DNA of 11,434 nt from Porticoccaceae bacterium (GTDB lineage Bacteria; Pseudomonadota; Gammaproteobacteria; Pseudomonadales; Porticoccaceae): NCBI GenBank assembly GCA_019090225.1, contig JAHRWI010000359.1, positions 1 to 11,434 on the forward strand. Reading direction: 5' to 3'. The notes under the pieces were generated by a model, which saw only the letters and a list, made by a program, of their open reading frames with translations, was not told the DNA's origin and searched no databases. Numbering within the stretch: the stretch's first letter is position 1; every line of letters starts with the position of its first letter. This document shows positions 5,764 to 11,434 of the stretch, piece by piece. The position numbers and the translations under genes were made by a program.

Positions 5764-8415
5764 GTGGCTGAGCTAGCAAAAGAAGTCCTGCCGGTAAACA
5801 TTGAGGACGAACTCAAGAACTCCTATCTCGATTACGCTATGAGCGTCATTGTTGGCAGGGCCCTTCCCGATGCGCGGGATGGTCTGAAACCGGTACACCG
5901 TCGTGTGTTATTCGCCATGAGCGAATTGAATAACGACTGGAATCGCCCCTACACCAAGTCAGCCCGGGTCGTGGGTGATGTTATTGGTAAGTATCACCCC
6001 CATGGTGACACCGCCGCCTATGACGCCATTGTGCGTATGGCACAGTCGTTTTCCTTGCGTTATCCGCTGGTGGACGGCCAGGGTAATTTCGGTTCAGTGG
6101 ACGGTGATTCCGCTGCGGCTATGCGTTATACCGAAATTCGCATGTCGAAGATTACCCATTCCCTGCTTGCTGATCTGGATAAAGAAACTGTCGATTTCGT
6201 CCCTAACTACGACGAAAAAGAAATGATGCCCCACGTTATGCCAACCCGAGTGCCCAATTTATTGGTCAACGGCTCTTCTGGCATTGCTGTGGGAATGGCG
6301 ACCAATATTCCGCCCCATAATCTACGGGAGGTGATCGCAGCCTGTCTGGCAGTGATAGAAAATCCGGACATCACTACGGATGAACTCATGGAGTTTGTTC
6401 CTGGGCCAGACTTCCCCACCGGAGCCATCATTAATGGTCGAGCCGGGATTATTCAGGCCTACCGTACCGGACGAGGACGTATTTATGTCCGTGCCAGGGC
6501 TGAGGTGTTGATCGATGCGAAGACCGAACGGGAAACCATCATCATCCACGAGATTCCCTATCAGCTAAATAAGGCGCGCTTGATTGAGCGAATAGCTGAG
6601 CTAGTTAAAGAAAAGAAAATCGAAGGTATTTCTGAGCTGCGGGACGAATCCGACAAAGACGGCATGCGTGTGGTTATCGAGCTTAAGCGTGGTGAGATGG
6701 GTGAGGTGGTGCTCAATAATCTCTATGCGCAAACCCAGCTCGAAACGGTGTTTGGCATCAACATTGTCGCCCTGGTTGATGGCCAGCCCCAGATTCTTAA
6801 CCTTAAGCGCCTGCTGGAAGTATTTGTCCGCCACCGGATGGAGGTGGTCACCCGGCGTACCGCTTATTTGTTACGTAAAGCCCGTGAGCGGAATCATATT
6901 CTCGAAGGTCTCGCTGTGGCGATCGCCAATATCGATGAGGTGATTGCGCTGATTAAAGCCTCGGCAACACCGGCAGAGGCCCGTGAAAGTTTGCTGGGTC
7001 AGGGCTGGACACCCGGTGATGTGATGGCTTTTCTGGAGCGTGCTAATGAAACCAGTCGGCCCGATGATCTGGGAGAGCAGTTTGGTTTGCGCGACGGTAA
7101 GTATTACTTATCGCAAACTCAGGCCCAGGCCATTCTAGAGTTGCGACTACATCGTTTAACCGGCATGGAGCATGAAAAGCTGCTCGGCGAATATCGCGAA
7201 AAGCTCGATGAAATTGCCGGTTATCTGGCGATTTTGGGCGATACCGAAACATTGATGGCGCTGATCAAAGAAGAATTAGAGGAAATCGATAAAGAGTTTG
7301 GTGACGAGCGTAAAACAGAGATTGTCGGTTCCCGGCAGGATCTTACCGTCGCCGATTTGATTCCTGTGGAAGACCGAGTGGTGACCATTTCCCACGCCGG
7401 TTATGCGAAAACTCAACCCCTTGATGATTATCAGGCCCAGCGTCGAGGTGGCACAGGCCGATCGGCGACAGCGGTTAAGCAGGAAGATTTTATTGAGCAT
7501 CTGCTCATAGCCAGTACCCACGATACGATTTTGTGTTTCAGCAATGCCGGTAAGGTTTATTGGCTCAAGGTGTTTGAAATTCCGGTGGCCAGTCGCGGTG
7601 CCCGTGGTCGGCCCATGGTCAACTTGCTGACCCTGGACGAGGACGAGCGCATCACCTCGATTTTGCCGGTTAGCGAATACCGGGAAGATCAATTTGTTTT
7701 TATGGCGACCTCCAGCGGCACGGTGAAAAAGACCGATTTAACGGCTTTCGCTCGTCCGCGCAACGTCGGTTTGCGTGCCCTTGAGCTGGACGAAGGCGAT
7801 CAGCTGGTCGGTACGGCCATCACCGATGGCGAGCAGGAGGTGATGTTGTTTTGCAGTACCGGCAAGGCGACCCGCTTTCCTGAAACGGACGTGCGGGCTA
7901 TGGGTCGAACGGCTCGCGGTGTACGGGGTATCAGAGTGCCGCCGGGCGAGCGGGTGATTTCTCTTATCATTCCCGATGCCAATAAAACCTTGCTGGCGGT
8001 TTGTGAAAAAGGCTTCGGCAAGCGCACTCCGGTGGATGAGTTTTCCGTGTTTAAACGGGGTGGGCAAGGGGTTATCGCCATACAAACCTCAGATCGGAAT
8101 GGACAATTGGTCGCGGCCGTTGAAGTCAGCGATAACGATGAAATTATGTTGATATCTGACCAGGGCACCCTGGTGCGCACCGGTGTCGATCAGGTGCCTG
8201 TGCAGGGCAGGAATACCCAGGGAGTAAGATTGATCCGGGTAAGGGATGACGAATCCCTGGTCGATGTCGCGGTGATTAAGGAAGCGGTGTTAGACCCAGG
8301 TGCTGACGTGGATGCAGGCAGCGATTCAGACACAGGCTCAGACAACGATTCAGTCAACAATTCAGACAGCGGTTCAGACGACGATCAAGACAACAATGAA
8401 ACAGAGACCGAATAA
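5764..8415 (+). CDS. gyrA: DNA gyrase subunit A
   Basis: GyrA is the breakage-reunion subunit of DNA gyrase (A2B2), which introduces negative supercoils using ATP. The 883-residue protein is complete. The winged-helix region carries Tyr122 in AAAMRYTE, the residue that attaches covalently to DNA. The quinolone-determining region reads HPHGDTAAYD, with Thr83 and Asp87. Thr at 83 is also normal in pseudomonads as I remember them, so this is not a resistance allele by itself. The GyrA box QRRGGTG is at 559-565, at the head of the beta-pinwheel DNA-wrapping domain, which separates it from ParC. The last 40 residues (844-883) form an acidic tail with 15 Asp/Glu and no basic residue, largely encoded by a 12-bp tandem repeat. 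The start is GTG 5764, preceded by only a weak GGGGTA 10-12 nt away; the product from there matches the family N-terminus (ELAKEVLPVNIEDEL). The stop shares one base with pheA. Confidence 0.98.
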   Translation: MAELAKEVLPVNIEDELKNSYLDYAMSVIVGRALPDARDGLKPVHRRVLFAMSELNNDWNRPYTKSARVVGDVIGKYHPHGDTAAYDAIVRMAQSFSLRYPLVDGQGNFGSVDGDSAAAMRYTEIRMSKITHSLLADLDKETVDFVPNYDEKEMMPHVMPTRVPNLLVNGSSGIAVGMATNIPPHNLREVIAACLAVIENPDITTDELMEFVPGPDFPTGAIINGRAGIIQAYRTGRGRIYVRARAEVLIDAKTERETIIIHEIPYQLNKARLIERIAELVKEKKIEGISELRDESDKDGMRVVIELKRGEMGEVVLNNLYAQTQLETVFGINIVALVDGQPQILNLKRLLEVFVRHRMEVVTRRTAYLLRKARERNHILEGLAVAIANIDEVIALIKASATPAEARESLLGQGWTPGDVMAFLERANETSRPDDLGEQFGLRDGKYYLSQTQAQAILELRLHRLTGMEHEKLLGEYREKLDEIAGYLAILGDTETLMALIKEELEEIDKEFGDERKTEIVGSRQDLTVADLIPVEDRVVTISHAGYAKTQPLDDYQAQRRGGTGRSATAVKQEDFIEHLLIASTHDTILCFSNAGKVYWLKVFEIPVASRGARGRPMVNLLTLDEDERITSILPVSEYREDQFVFMATSSGTVKKTDLTAFARPRNVGLRALELDEGDQLVGTAITDGEQEVMLFCSTGKATRFPETDVRAMGRTARGVRGIRVPPGERVISLIIPDANKTLLAVCEKGFGKRTPVDEFSVFKRGGQGVIAIQTSDRNGQLVAAVEVSDNDEIMLISDQGTLVRTGVDQVPVQGRNTQGVRLIRVRDDESLVDVAVIKEAVLDPGADVDAGSDSDTGSDNDSVNNSDSGSDDDQDNNETETE
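8320..8403 (+). repeat. 12-bp degenerate tandem repeat encoding the GyrA acidic tail (about 7 units)
   Basis: Units of 12 bp start at 8320, 8332, 8344, 8356, 8368, 8380 and 8392, with consensus close to AACGATTCAGAC. Five units end in TCAGAC or TCAGTC; the last two are more diverged. In frame they encode SDSD, TGSD, NDSV, NNSD, SGSD, DDQD and NNET. The array lies entirely within the gyrA 3' end. Confidence 0.85.
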
Positions 8416-9518
8416 TGTCTGATCAGCACGAATCTGCACCAGGCTCGACTTTGCCTGAGCTGCGTCAGCAAATCGATGATCTCGATGCTCAGCTGATGAC
8501 ACTGATTAATCAGCGGGCGAGCTTTGCCCAAACGGTTGCTGAGATAAAGACCCGGCAAGGCGACGAGGTGTTTTATCGCCCAGAACGTGAGGCTCAGGTC
8601 TTGCGTCGTATTATGGAAAAGAATACCGGCCCTCTGGCCGATGAAGAGGTCGCCCGCTTATTTCGAGAAATCATGTCCGCCTGCCTGGCCCTTGAAGAGC
8701 CTATCACCGTGGCTTATTTTGGCCCCGAAGGCACCTTTACCCAGGAAGCGGCACTGAAACATTTCGGCCATTCGGCGCGGACTAGTCCCATGTCAGCCAT
8801 CGATGAAGTGTTCCGGGAAGTGGTGGCTGGCGCGGTGGATTACGGTGTTGTGCCCATCGAAAATTCTACCGAGGGTGTGGTGAGTCATACTCTGGATAGT
8901 TTTCTCGACTCCTCTTTGCAGATTTGTGGTGAGGTCGAACTGCGCATTCATCATCATTTTTTGGTCGGTTCAAGTACCAGCGAAGAAAATATCACCCGGG
9001 TATATTCCCATCCTCAATCTCTGGCTCAGTGTCGGAAATGGCTGGATGCTAATTTTGGCAAGATCGAGCGAGTGCCGGTGAGCAGTAATGCTGAGGCTGC
9101 CCGGCGTGTCCAGGGCGAGTGGAATTCAGCCGCTATCGCTGGCGCTATGGCCGAAGAACTATATGGTTTGACCCGGCTACGGGAGCGCATTGAAGATCAG
9201 CCTGATAACTCCACCCGCTTCCTGATTATTGGCCGGGAGTCAGTGCCTCCCAGTGGTAACGACAAGACCTCGATCGTGGTCTTTATTCGCAACGAGCCAG
9301 GGGCTTTGCATAGCCTGCTGGAGCCTTTTCGTACCCACAGTGTGGATTTGACCCGTGTTGAGACACGGCCGTCGCGTACCAATAAGTGGAGTTATGTCTT
9401 CTTTATAGATTTTACCGGCCATCATACCGACCCCAACGTAGAGGCTGCGCTGATAAAAGTCAGGGCGCGGGTAGCTGATCTGCGGGTGCTCGGCTCTTAT
9501 CCTAACGCTGTGCTCTGA
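8415..9518 (+). CDS. pheA: Bifunctional chorismate mutase / prephenate dehydratase (P-protein)
   Basis: PheA converts chorismate to prephenate and then to phenylpyruvate, the last precursor of phenylalanine. The 367-residue protein has an AroQ-type chorismate mutase helix bundle at about 12-95 (LRQQIDDLDAQLMTLINQR). The prephenate dehydratase domain spans about 98-275, with YFGPEGTFTQ, PIENSTEGVV and the catalytic NSTRF at 265-269. A C-terminal ACT domain follows at about 284-360, with GALHSLL and ETRPS. The last motif is ESRP in most relatives, a mild Ser-to-Thr change at the phenylalanine-binding site, and the protein is probably still feedback-regulated. ATG 8415 overlaps the gyrA stop (TAATG), so translation is probably coupled to gyrA. 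A 7-nt gap separates it from tyrA-aroA. No leader peptide or attenuator is present, unlike enterobacterial pheA. In the remembered pseudomonad order serC would precede this gene; it is absent here. Confidence 0.97.
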   Translation: MSDQHESAPGSTLPELRQQIDDLDAQLMTLINQRASFAQTVAEIKTRQGDEVFYRPEREAQVLRRIMEKNTGPLADEEVARLFREIMSACLALEEPITVAYFGPEGTFTQEAALKHFGHSARTSPMSAIDEVFREVVAGAVDYGVVPIENSTEGVVSHTLDSFLDSSLQICGEVELRIHHHFLVGSSTSEENITRVYSHPQSLAQCRKWLDANFGKIERVPVSSNAEAARRVQGEWNSAAIAGAMAEELYGLTRLRERIEDQPDNSTRFLIIGRESVPPSGNDKTSIVVFIRNEPGALHSLLEPFRTHSVDLTRVETRPSRTNKWSYVFFIDFTGHHTDPNVEAALIKVRARVADLRVLGSYPNAVL

Positions 9519-9525
9519 TCCCCCT

Positions 9526-11434
9526 ATGTCTGCAACGAATTCTCTTCAATCGAGTGTTGAAACGCCGGTTATCGGTCGCCTGTTGGTGGTCGGTCTGGGC
9601 CTGATCGGTGGCAGTCTGGCGCTTATAGCGCGGCAACGTAAATTGGCGATTGAGGTGGTTGGTTCATCGCGAAGCCAGTCAACACTCGATTCGGCAATGG
9701 CGCTGGGTGTCGTTGACCGGGTGGTAACAGATTTGCCCGCCGAATTGCAGACCTTGCAGGCCAATGATCTGGTCTTGATCGGCGTGCCGACGCTAACCGT
9801 GCCAGCGATCTTGCAAGTGCTTCAGGAAAACCTGCCTGAAGGCGTCACCTTCACCGATGCAGCCAGCGTCAAGGGCAGTGTTGTTGAGGCGGTGCGGGAT
9901 ATTTTTGGTCATGTGCCTGCCGAATTTGTGCCCGGTCATCCAATTGCTGGCTCAGAGAAAAGCGGGGTTACCGCAGCCAGGGCAGACCTTTACGAAGATC
10001 ATCAGGTTATTGTTACACCACTACCTGAGACGGGGCCGGACCATCTGGCTCGGGTAAAGGCGCTGTGGTGTGGGGCGGGCGCATCCGTTCAGGTCATGCC
10101 CGTGGCAGAGCACGATGAAGTACTCGCTGCGACCAGCCACATACCTCATTTGTTGGCCTACTCGCTGGTCGATACTCTGGCTAGTCTGGAAGAAAATCGT
10201 GAAATTTTCCGTTATGCTGCGGGCGGATTTCGAGACTTCACTCGTATAGCGGCCAGTGATCCGCTTATGTGGCACGACATTACCCTCGCCAACAGTGACT
10301 CAATATTGGCCGTGCTTGATGCGTTCTCGGATAAGCTGGCAGGGCTGCGCAAAGCAATTATCAACAAGGATGGCGACCATATGCTCGGTGTGTATACCCG
10401 GGCAAGTGAGGCGCGGAATCATTTTCAAAAAATGCTGGAACAAAAGGCGTATCTCGAACCTATGAATGGCTTAAGTGTAAATTATCGTGTGCAACCCGGC
10501 GGGCAATTAAAGGGTGAGATTCGAGTGCCCGGTGATAAATCTATATCCCATCGAGCCATTATGCTGGGTTCGCTGTGTGAAGGTATCACCGAAGTATCCG
10601 GGTTTCTCGAAGGCGAGGATAGCCTGGCCACATTGCAGGCGTTTCGCGATATGGGTGTTGTTATCGAAGGCCCGGATCGGGGCCGAGTAGTGGTGCACGG
10701 TGTTGGCCTGCATGGTTTAAAAGCGCCCCCTGGGCCTTTGTATCTGGGTAATTCAGGAACGTCCATGCGCTTGTTGACCGGGCTTTTAGCCGGGCAGAAA
10801 TTTGATAGCGTACTCACCGGTGATGCCTCCTTGTCAGGACGCCCCATGGCCCGGGTGGCTGATCCTTTACGGCTGATGGGTGCCGAAATCGCTACAACTG
10901 AAGGTGGCAGGCCACCGCTGTCAATCACCGGTAATAAAACTATCAATGCCATTGATTATGAGTTGCCAGTAGCCAGCGCGCAGGTTAAATCCTGCGTGAT
11001 GCTGGCAGGGCTTTATGCCGAAGGTGAAACAAGCGTCGTAGAACCTGCTCCGACCAGAGATCACACCGAACGTATGCTGACGGGCTTTAATTATCCGGTT
11101 AGAGCTGAGGGCAATACCATCACTCTCAGGGGCGGTGGTTCGTTGGTGGCCAGCGCTATCGATGTGCCTGCGGATATTTCTTCAGCGGCTTTCTTTATGG
11201 TGGCGGCATCAATCGCGCCAGATTCGGATATTTTATTGCGCCATGTTGGCATTAACCCTACGCGTATTGGCGTCATCAATATTCTGCGCCTGATGGGTGC
11301 TGATATTGAGTTGCTAGATGAACGTTTTACTGGCGGAGAACCAGTCGCCGATATTCGGGTGCGAAGCGCGGCCCTGAAGGGTATTGAGATACCGGAAGAT
11401 CAGGTACCTCTGGCTATCGACGAATTCCCGGTGA
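9526..11434 (+). CDS. tyrA-aroA: Prephenate dehydrogenase / EPSP synthase fusion (partial, 3' end outside window)
   Basis: One open frame runs from ATG 9526 to the window edge (636 codons, no stop) and joins two enzymes. Residues 1 to about 312 are an NAD(P)-dependent prephenate/arogenate dehydrogenase for tyrosine synthesis: GLGLIGGS at 23-30, GHPIAGSE at 137-144, His205 in TSHIPH, and GGFRDFTRIAASDP. From about 313 onward it is 3-phosphoshikimate 1-carboxyvinyltransferase, which joins shikimate-3-phosphate and PEP: GDKSISHRA with Lys338 and Arg343, GNSGTSMR at 408-415, GDASLSGRPM, Gln486 in ASAQVKS, TRDHTERML with Arg511, and Asp632 in AIDEFP. The EPSP synthase part resembles class II enzymes (CP4-like) more than E. 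coli AroA. About 110-120 C-terminal residues should lie beyond the window. The same fusion is known in Pseudomonas, so it is not an assembly artefact. hisC, expected between pheA and this gene in pseudomonads, is missing. There is no Shine-Dalgarno before the start. Confidence 0.95.
   Translation, partial: MSATNSLQSSVETPVIGRLLVVGLGLIGGSLALIARQRKLAIEVVGSSRSQSTLDSAMALGVVDRVVTDLPAELQTLQANDLVLIGVPTLTVPAILQVLQENLPEGVTFTDAASVKGSVVEAVRDIFGHVPAEFVPGHPIAGSEKSGVTAARADLYEDHQVIVTPLPETGPDHLARVKALWCGAGASVQVMPVAEHDEVLAATSHIPHLLAYSLVDTLASLEENREIFRYAAGGFRDFTRIAASDPLMWHDITLANSDSILAVLDAFSDKLAGLRKAIINKDGDHMLGVYTRASEARNHFQKMLEQKAYLEPMNGLSVNYRVQPGGQLKGEIRVPGDKSISHRAIMLGSLCEGITEVSGFLEGEDSLATLQAFRDMGVVIEGPDRGRVVVHGVGLHGLKAPPGPLYLGNSGTSMRLLTGLLAGQKFDSVLTGDASLSGRPMARVADPLRLMGAEIATTEGGRPPLSITGNKTINAIDYELPVASAQVKSCVMLAGLYAEGETSVVEPAPTRDHTERMLTGFNYPVRAEGNTITLRGGGSLVASAIDVPADISSAAFFMVAASIAPDSDILLRHVGINPTRIGVINILRLMGADIELLDERFTGGEPVADIRVRSAALKGIEIPEDQVPLAIDEFPV

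Noticed and set aside
8320..8403. CRISPR array
   Set aside because: The 12-bp units are contiguous with no spacers and lie in frame inside gyrA.
5764..8415. ParC rather than GyrA
   Set aside because: The complete GyrA box QRRGGTG and the full-length pinwheel domain identify GyrA.
9526..11434. tyrA-aroA fusion as a missing stop or assembly error
   Set aside because: Both halves are intact with a short linker, and the same fusion is known in Pseudomonas.

Overview
The window is ordinary core chromosome from a gammaproteobacterium, most like the Pseudomonas/Cellvibrio-type lineages. The evidence is gene content and order. A minus-strand block reading mtaD-ubiG-mupP-yciK sits next to a divergent gyrA-pheA-tyrA/aroA block, which is the arrangement I remember from pseudomonads, and the prephenate dehydrogenase/EPSP synthase fusion is typical of that group. 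I cannot name the genus. I see no mobile element, CRISPR array, tRNA, rRNA, toxin-antitoxin or defence genes, and no convincing undescribed system.

Layout. (1) Positions 1-1651, plus strand: the last 12 codons of scpA, then scpB (chromosome condensation), then rluB (23S rRNA pseudouridine synthase). They are joined by overlaps of 1 and 8 nt. rluB is frameshifted near base 889. (2) Positions 1700-5463, minus strand, transcribed right to left: mtaD (methylthioadenosine/S-adenosylhomocysteine deaminase), ubiG (ubiquinone O-methyltransferase), mupP (HAD phosphatase, probably for N-acetylmuramic acid 6-phosphate) and yciK (short-chain dehydrogenase). The 3' end of rluB and the yciK end converge with 48 nt between them. 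(3) Positions 5464-5763: a 300-nt divergent intergenic region with a candidate promoter for each direction and a foldable gyrA leader. (4) Positions 5764-11434, plus strand: gyrA (DNA gyrase A), pheA (chorismate mutase/prephenate dehydratase) and a tyrA-aroA fusion that runs off the right edge. gyrA and pheA share one base and pheA is 7 nt from tyrA-aroA, so these genes look co-transcribed.

The plus-strand block on the right links gyrase to the chorismate branch point: EPSP synthase makes the chorismate precursor, PheA takes chorismate towards phenylalanine, and the TyrA half takes prephenate towards tyrosine. In the minus-strand block, UbiG consumes SAM and releases S-adenosylhomocysteine, which MtaD-family enzymes can deaminate. 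MupP probably serves peptidoglycan recycling.

The points worth a second look are: the rluB frameshift; the absence of serC and hisC from the positions where I expect them in this array; short in-frame direct repeats building low-complexity ends on four of the proteins (ScpB, YciK, UbiG, GyrA); the near-absence of Shine-Dalgarno sequences; and the gyrA leader hairpin.
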